The notes beneath the pieces were generated by a model. It saw only the letters and a list, made by a program, of their open reading frames with translations, ran no database searches and was not told the origin of the DNA. The position numbers and the translations under genes were made by a program. Shown here piece after piece: positions 34,401 through 48,259 of a stretch of DNA of 64,000 nucleotides (the first letter of the stretch is position 1; each line of letters begins with the position of its first letter). This stretch comes from Dermatemys mawii (Eukaryota; Chordata; Testudines; Dermatemydidae), in NCBI GenBank assembly GCA_007922305.1, contig ML677373.1:18943545-19007544 (forward strand), written 5' to 3'.

Positions 34401-37400
34401 GGCAAAGCCCATAGCAGCTCATTACTCTTTCTGGGACAGTGTGGAGTTTGAAATTCCCATCGCCGGTCCCTAAACCTTATACCATGAATGCTGGAAATTA
34501 TACCACAGGTAATTAAATGGAGCAGCCAATCTCCTGCAACAGTGAACCAAGCCAAAAGCCATGCAAAAAATAAATCTAGTGATGTAAATTGCCAAAAATT
34601 CTTCAAAGGACACAGTGCAAAACTGCAGAAACCTTGACAGAATAAGCAGATCGCAGGGAAAATGCTATTTTCTCCCTGTACCCAATAACAATGTTGCAGA
34701 GCAATGATGGGCATGGTGAAACAACTTTGGAGGATTACACAAATTCACAAACAATCTCACAGTCACACTAGAAATTCTCGGACAGAGCCATGAATCACTT
34801 CAAGTGATTCAGTGACCAGTGACAGATTCATCAAAGAAACAGATGGTTTCACATGTCTGTGTTGTCAATGTTAGCAGCAGCAGTCTGCTTGCAGATTATA
34901 CAAAAGCAGAAAGCACGCTACATAGATTCGTGGGCAGCAGCCTTTACCCATACGGTTAGAAGAACTGAAAATGTTGCTAGCAAGAGATCGAGGAAAGTAA
35001 GTATTTTTTTAAAATGTAAGGCCAGTTTCTGTGCCCAAACCTGACCCCTTAGTACAAAGGAACCAGGGGAAGCGGTGTTCTCCAGCCGACATAGGTATCT
35101 CCTATGCTTCGACCCTCCCTGTTGCAGCCTAGGTGGTGTATTGCGGCAGCAGGGGCATGACCACAACTGGTTTTTCTCAGCTGGCAGATAGTCTGCTGTG
35201 GGGGCATTACCAGCAGTCTTCAGTTGGAGAAGCCCATGATGTATTAATGCTCATCTGAGATTGGAGACTGGATACAGCAGAGAATCTGGGCTGTGATTTT
35301 CAACCTGATAGCGACTCTCTCATCAGTCTGCTTTGATTTCCCCATCTGCTTCACAAGCACATTGAAGGGTTAATGAGATAACATTTAGAAAGGCCCATGT
35401 CACCTCATGGGCATTGTACCGACATTGTTGCATTTGTAAGTCCCTGTAAAGTGCACCCAGAAAACCAGACCTTGTGCCCCAGAGAGTTTCAGTCACATCA
35501 GCTTGGAACAAAAGCGGCTTTTGAAGAGAGGAGATAAATGACATTGATCCAATTGCCACAGCACCAGGAGTTCTGAAAAGCCTGTACAAAATACTTTGCA
35601 TGGAGAAAAGGAGCTTTGTATTGCCCCTGGAGATCCCGGTACCCTCTTTCCTCTCCCTTTTCCATGAGATCCCTGGGGAAAGGGCAGGGGATGGAATCCT
35701 GGGTGACCTGTTTTAAATTCTGCTGATACAGTATCAGTATCTTAACCAGCAAAACACTCGTTCCATTCTTGTGACAACAGGCAATAAACACAAATGTGTG
35801 GCTACGGCACTCCTAAAACTACCTGAGATGGATCCAAAATTCAAAGCCCCTCCCACAGGGCTCATTCCAAAACTAATGAGAACACACGCATGCTTTTCAA
35901 CACCCGCCCCCCCACCCACACACACACAAATCATTCCCTCCTGAACAATAGTTTAGACAGACCCATCCAAATGGGGCGGTCTGGGCGGAAAAGATTATTT
36001 AATGAGCATTGGCTGATGCTAGATGCCCACATTTACACTGGCTGAGTGGGTGCTATGCCAGAAGCCATTGCCGTTGGAAAGAAACTAATTACGTACGAGC
36101 TTTTCGTTTAGACAGACTGTGCTGTTTTATTTACAATACTCTGTATATCTGAGGCGTTCTGGAGGTGGAATTGGGCATAAGTGCTTCTTGAACAACTGTA
36201 GCACCCCAGAACATCAGAGACCACTCAGGATTGCCTGAGTGTCTGACATCTGTGCAGAATCCCTCTCGCTGAAGGACTAAAAATATCACAAGTATCCATT
36301 TAGATGTCAAGTTTACGGTAATGGGCTGAGGACACGTAGCCCCCCTTTATAGGAGCTGCTAGATCTCTAAAACTAGCTGTCAAAAGATAATGCCAAGTTT
36401 CTGGGTGACAATTTATAGTAATTTAAAATATTGTACTGAGTGGCTTTGGGGAATATAAAAAAAACCTGTCAGAGCAGGTCCTCCTGTGGGACAATTGCTG
36501 TCATTACAGAGGTGAAGCTACAGCCACCAAAGGCCATCCTCCATCTTGAAAGGTGGAGCTCAGGGCTGGAGGCAGATCAGAGAACTGCAGACAGCAGGCT
36601 CTGGTTACTGTGTTCTACCATGGTTAAACGACAAGTGTTTAATTGTTAAATAAGGGCCTTCCATGCCTTACGGAGAAGAACACCACAATCGTATGCAGCG
36701 TCCCTAGTGTATCCCCATCAGTGGAACTGGAGTCACAGGGACAGTGTTCCCAGGAGAGACTTTTATTAAGGAGATGATAGTGAGAACAGGAAATATGGGG
36801 AGTTCGACTGGAAGCAAATCAGCCTCCTAGGCAGAGTCCTCCATGGGATTTAATAAAGTTTCATTTGTTCAAATTAACCTGCATTCAGCTTCATCTTTTT
36901 GAATGGAACACTAAGGTCAAAGAATGACTTATTCTAGACTGTGCACTCTTTTGCATACAGAAACACTCCTATTTTCTAGGACTTTAGTGTTTACAGGGTC
37001 AGGGAATGCGAATGTGTTGCTCTTTCTTTTGCAGTGTATCAGCATTTTTCACCTGGGGTGCACACTTTGCACCCATTCCCACAATATTAACTGGCAACGC
37101 CAAACCACAACTGTAGATTAAAACAACATCCTGGTTACTGGAGAAAGAAGAACTAGAAATCAAGAGATTCATTTACTCTGCTTACCTAGCTTAGAGAAGT
37201 TTGCACTGGTTTAACTATGTCAATGAAGCTGATTAAAACAAAATAGTTAAAATCGCACAAATTAGCACCACAATTTTTTTACTATTGTTTTCAACAACCA
37301 AGAAATTCCAGATCAAAACACAGACCAGAATTTCACTCAGTAATTCTTCCATCAAGCCCATACCTTGTCACTGGACAAGAGCACATTATTTTTTAGAAAG

Positions 37401-40139
37401 ACATCTGATCACCATTTGAAGACAGAATCCACCACATCAAATGGTATATTTTTCTAATGATTAATTATCCTCAACATTAAAAATGTGCACCTTATTTCTA
37501 GCCTGAATGTATTATCTAGCTTTATCTTAGACATTAGATCTTGTTCTTATTGTGTCTGTAGATTAAATGAGCTATTACTATGTGAAATATTCTCACATGG
37601 AAGTACTTATAGGCTATATTTAAATGTTCATCCCTCTTAAGTTCTACAGGATTTCATGGAAATGTTATAAACTATTTTACTACCAAAGAAAATATTCTCA
37701 GCCAGGCTATTCCTTCAGTATGCCTGAATGAGTCAGTTGCTGAAAGAGGGTCAACATTTGCTCACGTAATATAGTAAAAACCATCCCCTATTGCAGAACT
37801 AACATGTTTGCATACATGTCTGCATTTCTGAAAAGGTCAGTAGAAAGACTATCCCAGTTTGCATGTTTTAATCCAGCATTATTTTGTCAAATGGTTCAGT
37901 TTTTTCAATTTAACGTGACAAGCCTGTGAAATCCCATTAAATGATGCCAGCTGGCATGCTGTTACTAAGCAAGCTGTGAAGATTGTTGATATCAATTATT
38001 GAGGTCCCTTTTCATTCAGACATACATAAACACAGGCTCGGGGTATACGTATTCTGAAACAAAAGAACAGGATTAAAAATAATAATTTGATCTAAACTGA
38101 CCATTGCTTCTGTTTAATGTTGCCTGCCTAAACAGGAAAGTTACTGAGCCAGCTAGTTATTATTGCAGTTATCTCCTTAATTGCCTTCTTCAAAAGAGGC
38201 AGATGAGAACCATTAGAAGCACCTTAAAATTCAAACGAAATGAAAATATGTTCATTTTACAGAATAAGAAAGTAAACTGCGTTGAGATAAAACCATTTTT
38301 AAGCTTATTATTGGTATTTCAGGAATGTCTACAGTTCTCCAGCAGAGTTTGGGGATCCAGAGCAGCAGGAACTCGCGCTGGTTGAAAAAAGGCAAGTGTT
38401 TTCCAGGAACACTTGTGACAAGAAATTTTAAAATTCATTTATTCATATTATTCATTTGTTTTGTTCAAAAACTGTTCTTTGAATTTTCTGACAAAATGAA
38501 ATGAATTTTTTTTTATATTTCAAACTTTAAAATTTCATTTTAGTTTTTGAAAACTGAAATTGTAGGTTTTTAATTTAATTTTTTCTGAACCCCTCTCTCC
38601 ATTTTTCTCTCTCTTTCCTTTGTCCCTTCCTTTCCCAGGTGAGCTGCTGTTTCCCTGGGCTTCTTCCTACATCACTGCCTCCTGACCTCTCTGTATTTGC
38701 CAGCCTCTAACTCCCTCCATTTGGGAAGTGACTGCAGCCTACTTGCCAGCAGCAGCCTCCCCTAAACACTCATCTCTCTTCCCAGGGAGTGAGTACCCTA
38801 TTTTTTCCCCCTTCAACAGCCACGTTTCCCAGAACAGCCACCCTTCTCTGCAGCCTGGCTTTATACAGGCCCCACCTGTTCCTGCACAGATGAGCCTGCT
38901 CCTCTAATTAGGGTTTTCTTCTCAGCCCCCAATCTACTAGGCTAATTGGCCCATCTGGCCTCCATTAATTCTTTCCACTCCTGTGTGGAGGTGAATAGCC
39001 CTTCACAGGGGCACTCTCTGTCAACCAAGAAGGTGAAAATAACTTGTTCAGCTTTTCCATCAGGCTGGTCACTGCATTAGTTATAAAGGAATCTTGAGGG
39101 TGGAGTCAGTCCTAGCAGAGAAAACCCTACCAAGTATGGATACTGAAGATGGAGTAGACATGGAAAGGCAAGAGGGGTTGATAATAGTAATCCATGGCAT
39201 TGAGAACTGGCCAAATCCGTCTTGATTACAGGTGACACAAAATAAGGACGGTTTTTGCAAACACTGGGGTTTGTGCTAATCTTCAGAACAATTAAAAGCA
39301 AAAGTTATAATAGGGCAATTTAATGAGACTGAATTCTGTCTTGAATTTTAAAGTGCTCTCAGAACAACAGTCTGCTGGAAAACTTGACCCAAAATAAACT
39401 CCACCCCCTCTCAAAATGTTCTCTGCATTCTCGATAACCCCCCAACCCCCAAAACCACAGTGACTAATGAACAAGACGACTGACGGGTTGTTGTTTTATT
39501 TCACATTTCCAGCACTCACTGTGCATTAGGTTCCATCATTTCACTTGTCGCTTGATGTAACATGATATGGCATAAAATACCCTCATCTGAAAGTGAACCA
39601 TGATGCAATGCAGAATAGATGCATTGGATTATGAGTTTGGAATTGCTCCTCCTTTGTGTTTATCATCTTTGTTTCCCCTTTCTGGTAATGGCAAGATGGT
39701 TAAATAAATGGATGTGGTATGTGTGCATTATTTCTCTGTAAACTGCACTCAACCTTCCAGGCAGTCTTTGTTTGCGAATATGGTCCACTATAAATAAAAA
39801 TAATTAATGCTGCCAAAACTCTCGTTATTCTAAACTAACAGCCCTACCCAGCAACATGTGCATTACTGAAAGGATAGTTGCATTATATCTAGCATTTTTA
39901 TTGTGATATTGCATATATTTTACATATACAGATTCTATTAATACAGGTTGAAGTTTCCAAAACCATCTAAGTGATTTGGATACTAAGTTCCTACTAAGAT
40001 TAATGGGACCTGAAAGTTGAAATCCCCTCTATGGCTTTAAAAAACCCTCAGCCTTACATGTTGATGTCACATCACTGGGCAGACACTGTAATTCCCTAGA
40101 TATGACTATCTAGGTTACAGTGCCCTTTCCTATTGTATC
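34401..40139. other. Intergenic, mostly unrecognised
   Basis: A repeat-poor A+T-rich stretch. G+C rises at 38600-39010, where CTTTATACAGGCCCCACCTG and nearby words could be a decayed LTR, but no ends were found. Confidence 0.45.
38395..38600. repeat. Possible A+T-rich hairpin element
   Basis: Words such as AAATTTTAAAATTCATTT and AAACTTTAAAATTTCATTTT recur in both orientations, followed by a pyrimidine-rich tract to about 38640. It may be a decayed MITE; no ends are fixed. Confidence 0.25.
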
Positions 40140-40244
40140 TAAACATGTCAGAGTCTAATGTATTTATCCCCATGACACCACTGCAAGATAGGGAAGTATT
40201 ATCCCCATTTTATAGACGGGGAACTGAGACACAGAGAGAATGAG
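40140..40244 (-). repeat. MIR-like SINE, antisense
   Basis: TATTTATCCCCATGACACCA, TTATCCCCATTTTATAGACG and GGGGAACTGAGACACAGAGA are the antisense SINE body. It is cut off on the right by the element starting at 40246. Confidence 0.65.
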
Positions 40245-40245
40245 G

Positions 40246-40360
40246 GTATGTCTCTATTAGACTGGAAGGTGTTAATTTCAGTTCTAAGAAACATACCTGG
40301 GCTAGTTCTAACCAAGCTAGTATCCTAAAAAAAGACTGCAGACATGGCAGTGGGAAAGGG
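40246..40360. mobile_element. MITE half, GGTATGTCT family
   Basis: GGTATGTCTCTATTAGACTG begins at the point where the SINE stops, followed by CATACCTGGGCTAGTTCTAA. It is related to the element at 23490. The right end is not clear. Confidence 0.45.
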
Positions 40361-40952
40361 CATCCACCACAAATACAATCCTGACTGAATTTTAGCCATT
40401 CTTTGCTGTGCTTTCTTTGCATTAGCTGAGGATTATGCACCTGAGTATTGCTACAAATACCCATTTACACATAGGATCTACAAATGCCTTGACAATCTGA
40501 TTTATATAGCTTGTATCTGTAACAACTTGTTTTCTTTGCACTGTGCCTTTAATTAGTCTCGCTTCCTGCTGCATCTGCCATTTTATTTGCAGATGTAGCT
40601 TGCTACAAAGGGACAAACAGATAGACACTGTGTTCTCTCATAGTGATTTGTGGTCTCTTGGTTTGGTGTTTTCTCTGGGAAGGATTTTTTTAAGCCCCTA
40701 AGTAATTGAGGAGCAACAAGTCTCACAGGAGTACAATTCCCATTGACTTCCAAACTTGCTTAACCACTTTTCAAACTCCCACCCTTAATACAAAGTAGAG
40801 CTCATGGGTATAGCAGAAAGTAGATGGTTGCTTTTTAAAACACATGGAAAACCTATGCGTGAGCTCCAACGTAGCTCCTGAATTATCACAAACCTGCCTA
40901 TTAGAATTGCTGTAAGGGTATAAATATATGTTTGCATATAATCACCACGTAG

Positions 40953-41116
40953 CCAAGATTTTCAAAAGTGACTGTTGATTTTGTGCACCTCAATTTGCGA
41001 CACCGGCAAGTTGCTTAATTTTCAGAGGCACATGCTTAGCACCTCTTGAAAATAAGGCGCCCTTCAGGCACAAGTTGGTCACCCAAAATCTCTAGTCACT
41101 TTAAAAAAAATCTTGG
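40953..41116. mobile_element. Long-palindrome MITE (CCAAGATTTTCAAAAGTGACT ends)
   Basis: The left end CAAGATTTTCAAAAGTGACT and the right end AGTCACTTTAAAAAAAATCT are inverted copies. The interior pairs further (TTTTGTGCACCTCAATTTG with CAAGTTGGTCACCCAAAAT). The element is about 164 bp and non-coding. Confidence 0.75.
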
Positions 41117-42005
41117 TAAATAAATGCTGGTTATTTCTCCCAGGGTCCTCCCGTGGAAGGAGACTTTGATTAAAACAGTAAGCTTAGGCAGAGTTTAGCA
41201 AAGCATGACCATATTAACAAGCCTGCAGAAAAGAATGAATAACGGAGGAGCCCAGACATACCTCTCTTTCTGCTGACAGAGTGCTAAAGGCTTTCTGAAC
41301 AGCCGTGACCATTCTGCATGTTAGCAAAGCAAGACACAGTTGGCAAAACACATTAGCATCTTCCGCTCTGATAATTAGTTTAGTGAAAAATTATTTCATT
41401 GTCTGTTTAGTTTCACTGGATACCAATTGAGGATCTGAAAAAAAATCCACATTTGCTGTTTTTAATGAGAGTAATAAACTTAATAGGTTTTCTTAACCAG
41501 GCTTACAATTAGATAGCACATGAGTAATTAGCAGCCTTAGGATAGGGGTCAAAATTTATTAAAAATGAAATTAAGTTTGCTCACAATGAAAAGAGTCTGT
41601 TAAAATCCACAATATGCAGAAATGTCAATGCAATATATATATAAAGCCAATGGTAGCAGAACTCTTCAATATTGAAGTAGAATGTGGCCCAGCGTTTGGC
41701 AAATCTTATGATTTGTGGTGGGAATTGTGTTCTGATTATTTAGGGTCAAATACTTATAGCAGAACCATTTTGCCTGGCAGTGTGTTATCTATATGAAATG
41801 GCCTGAAATCAGTTTTCAGCATTTATTGCTGTGCAATCAGTTTAGAAGTCTGAGATCCTCCAAAACACCCTTCAACGTGTCCACCTTTGCACTCTTGCAT
41901 CTCTAAAAAGGATTGAGATTTTCTCTGATAGGGGAAGGATTATGCAGATATCAAAGTTCGCCCACTGTAAAAGTGACACCTGCTTCCAAATAGATAGCAT
42001 TTAAC
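41117..42005. other. Intergenic, repeat-free A+T-rich block
   Basis: No repeat words seen. TAATTAG- and TTAATGAG-type homeodomain words cluster at 41370-41600. Confidence 0.4.
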
Positions 42006-42108
42006 CTGGGTGACGAGATCGCAAGTGTGAAAAATCAGGATGGGAGAAGGGGAAATATACAGCCAAACTAAGAGAAAGCCCATAATATCGGGACATCTGG
42101 TCACCCTA
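42006..42108. mobile_element. hAT-type MITE, TAGGGTGACC family, copy 2 (degenerate)
   Basis: The right end TCTGGTCACCCTA is intact and the left end reads TGGGTGACGAGA. The interior shares GCAAGTGTGAAAAATCAGG with the 48138 copy. A shorter middle and no clear target duplication indicate an older or rearranged copy. Confidence 0.7.
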
Positions 42109-42959
42109 TATTTCTTTATCTCTGATTGTGGTTTAAGATTAACTATTGGTACCGGAAGTTCAGAAAAACAAATCTTTCTTCTGAAGAGAAGAGTCATGTC
42201 TAGTAAGACTTTATGTATTGAAATTACTAGGAAGCTCATGCAGTATTTAAAAGCCAGAACTAAGCATGCTGTAGGAAGGGAAATGTATACAAAACAGGAT
42301 CTTGATGTAGATGAGATGAAGATCCTTGCCAACTTCAGCGGGGTTACTTTCAATTTACAGTGGTGTAACTAAGACTAGAATCTGACCCTCCAATAATAAA
42401 AGTCAGGTTTTGTATAGAACAAAATAGGAGACCTGCCCAATCAGATCTATTACTGTAATTGGATGTTCTCAAAAAGCAAAAGGTGAAATGTTCAAGCTGC
42501 CATGAGTCAGACATCCGATATCAAGTCCTATTTATGCAAATAAGTCCTCAAAAGGGACAAATCTGGCACCAGTGATTCAAAGCCTCCAGCTATGCTGTGA
42601 GATGGTTTGCTTTTGAAAGATGACAGCCACTGTATAAAACCAATTATCTGCACACAAACCCAAGTAATGATCCTCCGCTCATCATAGGAATTCTATGAAT
42701 TGCAATAGAAAAAAACGTGCACACACTAACCAGTTCCTTAAGTTTGAACAGGCCAGTTATGGACACAAATGAATAACAAAGTCAAAATGACAAATAAAGT
42801 AGGTAAGAGATATTGGGGATTGGAGTTCCAATGAAGAATAAATGTAGAATGATCCTTTTCTCCACTGAAAACATTCCCCATTCAAATCTCTCATGACAAT
42901 CAACTCTGTATAGTATATCTGTATAGTATATTCCCAAAGTGATTTTCAGGCATTAATAA

Positions 42960-43095
42960 ATCAAGTCTCCCAATAGGCACATATGATACCCATTTCATAT
43001 ATGGGCAAACTGAGGCACAGAGGGAAACAGTAACTTGCTTAAGCTCAGTTATCAAGTCAGTGGCAGAACTGGGAATAAAATCCAAGTCTCTTGGC
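42960..43095 (-). repeat. MIR-like SINE, antisense
   Basis: ATATGGGCAAACTGAGGCAC, AGTAACTTGCTTAAGCTCAG and AGTGGCAGAACTGGGAATAA are the antisense SINE body, moderately diverged. Confidence 0.65.
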
Positions 43096-43599
43096 TTTCC
43101 CCACTACCTCATATACAGTCTCATTAGCTGAACACAGTGATATATTTCCAGCGGCTTACTGACTCTCGGGGTAGTTGTTTACTGTCGATGTTGATTTCTC
43201 TGATGCAGCAGGGAGGTAGCTATAATATGCCATCTTACTCTTACATCTCTTTGCTTTTCATATCCAGACAGAAAACAGCCGAGCAAGGGATTGTTCATTA
43301 CATGCTGAATGAGATCAGTTCCTCCCTGCTCCCCTCTGCACACCCACCTTGATCCCTCAGTGGCTGCGGTCTTCACAAAACAAGTGTAGAAAGTAGAAGA
43401 TGCCTCTGTTCTGATATATAATTCAAACAATCCTAAAGAGTTCAGGCTGTTCGCAGCCATAAATCAATCAGATTTACTTATCTTTTAAGTGTACCAACAG
43501 ACAAACCTGTCCGGGTGGATTAGCTACAGCGCTTTTCATTGGACTCGTTTTTCAGTTGGAAAGGAACAATAGTAGCCATTGTGCTACAGCAAAGAACTA

Positions 43600-44010
43600 A
43601 AGATATGGGGCAAAATTCTGGTCCCAAGACAGTCCCTTTCTACCACTGTGGTCATAAAGCTGCCTTAAGAGAACAGATGAAGGTTCCTCTAGCATGTAAC
43701 TAGAGAACCAGCTATACCAGCTCGGCATACTCCTCCCTCTGAACTTCACTCCAGCATAGGGAGCATAACAAGGGGTGCCCCACAGGGATGGAGTGTGCCT
43801 ACAGCTCTACTGTGCTCTGTTAATCCCTGTCTAGCATAACTGTCCCTTGGCACCATTACCAGCTGGCATAACTTAGAATAACCCCAAGGCTGCTCCAGTG
43901 TGAGTCAAAATGGTCTTAGGCAGCTCTGGAGCTTGTGGGGAGTGCAAATTACAGTCACTTTTGCCTATTCTTATCCCCATTTCCCTATCCTGGTGCACAT
44001 TACAGCTGAG
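43600..44010. repeat. Possible unclassified interspersed repeat
   Basis: The stretch from GGGGCAAAATTCTGG to CATTACAGCTGAGCC has the look of a sauropsid interspersed repeat I have seen in similar order, but no terminal structure is preserved. Low confidence. Confidence 0.25.
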
Positions 44011-46111
44011 CCAAACCAGAGATGCTCACTTAGGCCTTGAAGTCAATGGAAGCTGAGTTTTTCTCTTACAACACTTTCACACCAGTGTCACACCTTTGAT
44101 TCTCACAGAATTACTCCTCATTTCCACCAGTGGGAGTGAGAGGCTGAGCAGGTCTAGTGGGAGTTTTGCCTGAGTAAGAACTGAGTGGAATATAAAGTAG
44201 CAGCTTTAGGGTACGGCTCATTGTAAATACATTTACTGCGATGGTTCCAGAATGGTGATCTTTTACCATGTCTTCTAAGTAATTTCCCAATAGAATACTG
44301 CCTGCGTTAGTGATTTTTTTTAAAAAAAGTCATGTATATAGAGAGAACAAAGTTCTCAGAGAGAGTTGCATCGAAACATGTGAACCTCTAAATGTTCTCA
44401 AAATCTGTTCTCTCTTCTAAGTGTCACGAACAGGCCTGGGGTCCAGCAAGACTTTCCTTTGGCACTGAGCATCTAGCACAACCACAAAATTAAGTAAAAT
44501 CTCGTCCCAACTGCTTGTAAATTCAGCAGTATTAGTCAGCTCTCTGTGCTGAGATAATCAACAGACCTTTGCCCTCATTTTCTAGTCAAACACTTCAGTG
44601 ACTAACCTCCCCTGCTGGGAATGCGGAGTCCTACAAACAACTTGTTTGTGCTATGATTTTTAATCTGCCCCTTGGATACAAACTCTATCCTCAGAATGCA
44701 ATATAGTCTAAAGGATGCTATATTCATAGGTGAAGCCATTGCACTGACCGGCAGTGCTCAGAGTGAAATGACTTGTTGCAAGCAAGCTGTAAGTCAGCAC
44801 GTAGCTTGGGTTATCGTTTGTGAATGTGGACGTAGAAAATCAGGGTTGGACTGAAAGGGAAAACCAGCAGAGTGCAATAGTACCCATTAGAAACTGGAAG
44901 GGAGTTTGTAATTCATAACAGAGAGGGTTAGAATGCACATCAGGATTAATTTTGCCCCACTATTGGTCGAATACTAAGGTCCTTACTCTGTTTATCCCAC
45001 TTGAAGTGAATGGCAATTTTGCTAGAGTGAGGATGGAGTAAAAACTGAGAAAGGACTTCAGGTTTTGGCTCTAAACCAGCTAGGGCTGTAAAAGCACTTC
45101 ACCTTATGTGGTTGGTTACCTCCTCCTGCTAATATGAACAGCCTCCATCACAGGGTGCCTGGGATATTTGACTGAACGTGATCGCTCCATTTGAAAAGCA
45201 TGTTTTGTGTAAGCAAATACGAACAGGTGAGAAATGTTTTCCCCCTGAAAACGTTGCAATGAGTTCAGCTGGCTGCTACTCAGCTGCCATGAACTCCAGC
45301 CTGTGCATTTCAGTGTGTGACACATGCAATGTGTATATTTAATTAGATGGGCGTCAGACAAGTTTCCATTGTCACCTTCAACAATACACAGCACATGCCC
45401 CAGGACTCTGCAAAGGGTTAATCTCATTTAGGTGCAAACCTCACTTTGAATGGGACATTATTACCTCATTATTTCCAATGTATTTCATGCAACATGGCAA
45501 AATATACTATTCGGAAACAAATTCAGGTAGAAGAAAAACAGGCTTTGTTAAATAATGAACACACATTACACTGAATCTTCCCAAGGTTCAACCTGATAGT
45601 GTCAGGAAAAAAAAATCCTTGTTGCTCTACTTCTTTATAAAGGGAAAATTATCTATTCACTTAAGAAAAAGTAATCATGCTCACTTAGACACCCCAGACA
45701 AGCATATGAAAAGAAAAATGTCTTTGATGCTGCTATTGGTAGTGAGTCTAGACAGCTCTAGAAGGAAGAGAGGTCTTTATAAAAAATGATGCAGTAGAAA
45801 GGTCTATTGAAAAGGTGGTTCGAATTGCCAATTCTATTCCTTTTGTTGCATAACATCTTTGAATCTTTAGTAGAACTCTAATGAGATGCAGCTCATTTTT
45901 TTCCCCAGTATCCTTGGGAGTTATTTGAATACAGTTATCAGCCAAAATATGCATGTGAAGTACACTTAAGATAACTGATTTGGGAAGTAAATAGAAAAGT
46001 ATACCTGTCCCTGCTGTCCAGTGCAGGACCTGTGTGACTAAGGCACAGAGAAGGAAAACCAAGTTGTATGCTGTTTTGGAAGGGTTGCTCTGACCTCAGT
46101 GCATCACAGAA

Positions 46112-46283
46112 TTTGTCTAGATTAGGCAGAGTGTTAGCTAACCTAACCCCAACTTCTCCTTAGTGTAGATGCAGGTTAACTCTTTTTACCTTGATTAGTT
46201 GGTGAAACTTGACCCTGGGCTTCCCCTTACCATTGACCTCAACATGTTCTCTAACCTCAACCTCTATTTCTAATCTAGACAAA
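46112..46283. mobile_element. MITE with perfect 14-bp TIRs
   Basis: TTTGTCTAGATTAG (46112-46125) and CTAATCTAGACAAA (46270-46283) are exact inverted repeats. The interior pairs partly (GTTAGCTAACCTAACCCCAA with CCTCAACATGTTCTCTAACC). No target duplication was found. Confidence 0.8.
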
Positions 46284-48137
46284 CCCATGCCAGGTGAAAT
46301 GTACTCCTGTGCCGAGGGCTAGGATAACACCCAGGCACCACTTAAGTCAAGTCCAAGCTGGGTCCTCATCCAGGCCTGGCAGCTTAGCCATTGACTTCAG
46401 AGGTCTCATGACCTAGCCCCCAAGGAGGGGATTGATCCTGCTCTCATTGACAAGATCATCTGGCTGCAGAGGATTTCTTTCTTTCTTTCGCTATTGGCTT
46501 TATAATGACCCATGCTGACCCAGACACTGCTCAGAAAAGATTAGCACCACTCTGTACAAAAGCCATTGCAATACCACACTACTGACTGTATTTATCCATC
46601 CAGTACCTAAATTCTCCCCTCTGCATCTAATTCACCGTGCATTCTTTCTTAGCCCACTTGGAGACACGCTATAGGAACTAATTGTTCAACCACCCCCTTC
46701 ACAAATGTTTCAAAAGTGGTGCTCAGTACTATATTCTGGGACAATGTTTCTCACGTTTCCATACTGGGGATCACTTATCCTCAGAACTTCACATGCATGT
46801 AGCCAAGATCCAGCCAGGATTCCCCTCCAATTTAGCAATGTGGGAAGGGCTCTGGGGGTTATGACCCCCCAGGCTGAGAACCCATGCTCTGGGATAAGGT
46901 ATCAGGAGAGGAGTATCTACTTAGAATTGGATTTACTCTCAGGTATGCGCTTTGAATCCAGGACCCAAAAGATGTTAGTTGGTGCTTTACCAGGACAGAG
47001 GTAAAGAAGCAACTTCTTCCAAGTACAAAACTGAAGGGCCTGATTTGAGGCTAGGGGATTCGCTTTTTGGAGTGGCCAGATTCTCCCTGACTCCTTCTGT
47101 CAAAGTTGTCTGCAAAAAGGAACTTTTAGGAATGTATCTGATAGGTGGGCAGGATTCAGAGTGGCTGGAAACTGCGGATTAGAACGAAAACTCAAAGCTC
47201 TCTCTGCAAATTACAAAATATCTCCATGACTCTCTCAAGTGATGGAGCTCCTGCTGCCCTGAATGACTTATAGAGGAATTAGAAAGGTGTTTTCAGAATC
47301 CAGCACATAATTATAGTATTCTCCTGTTGAGAATTGAAAGAACTCATTAACTTTTGAAATCAAGGTAGTCCCCACTGGGACCATCATTATGGTCTACTGT
47401 CCATCTCTTCTCTTCCCCCTACTGCTAAAGAGATGAGACGATATCACCAAGTCTTATGCAAATGTGTTATCTCTATAACCAGGAGACGATTATGGATTAA
47501 TTTCAGCACATCCCTTCTTCTCCACCAAATAACGATTGAATCATCTAAACAAACCTTCCTCAGTATGTTTATCTTTCATTAGCCCCTTAACAGCCCCCTG
47601 AAGCATGCATGCTTTCTGCAAGAGAGCAACTTCCAGAACTCCCTCTCTCTCTGGGTCAAGTCTTGGTCTCATGGAAGTCAAGGGGTGTTTTTGCTGTTGA
47701 TGACAATAGTATAAGGATCTGACCTTTAAGATCAGACAGGGACTAGCTTCTACTTAGTAAGGGAGCTAAAGCTCTTCACACTGTCAGATCCCGCATTACT
47801 TAACACCCCTCTTTCCCTTCACACCCATCAACACATGTCAAGACAAAGAGAAAAAGAGGGGCTCAGTGCTGCAGAGCAGGTATGAGCTTGGCACAATCCT
47901 CTAAGTGCTCAGTATTGCAACGTAGCCTTAGAAACTGAACACAACAGTAGAGCCCTCTGCAGCCCTGACCTAGAGGTTACTAAAAACAGGTGCCAAAACA
48001 AGTCATAGAAACTTGTGTTAAGTAAGTTACTCTCCAAGGAATAGGAGGCACGGCATGATCTGTTTTATTTGGCCAGATATCTCCCCGTAGCAAGTAGCAC
48101 GTGGAGGGAAATGCAGGAACTATATTTGGATCAGAAT

Positions 48138-48259
48138 TAGGGTGACCAGACAGCAAGTGTGAAAAATGAGGGGGAGAGGGGGAAGGGTAATAGGCTCCTA
48201 AGAAAAAGATCCAAAAATCGGGACTGTCCATCTAAAAATCAGGACATCTGGTCACCCTA
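48138..48259. mobile_element. hAT-type MITE, TAGGGTGACC family, copy 3
   Basis: A 122-bp element whose ends TAGGGTGACCAGA and TCTGGTCACCCTA are perfect inverted repeats. A perfect 8-bp target duplication, ATCAGAAT, lies at 48130-48137 and 48260-48267. It is inverted relative to the copy at 9104. Confidence 0.88.

Noticed and set aside
34181..34714. 177-codon minus-strand open frame
   Set aside because: Its C-terminal part is translated MITE sequence (34181-34400). No domain and no conserved motif.
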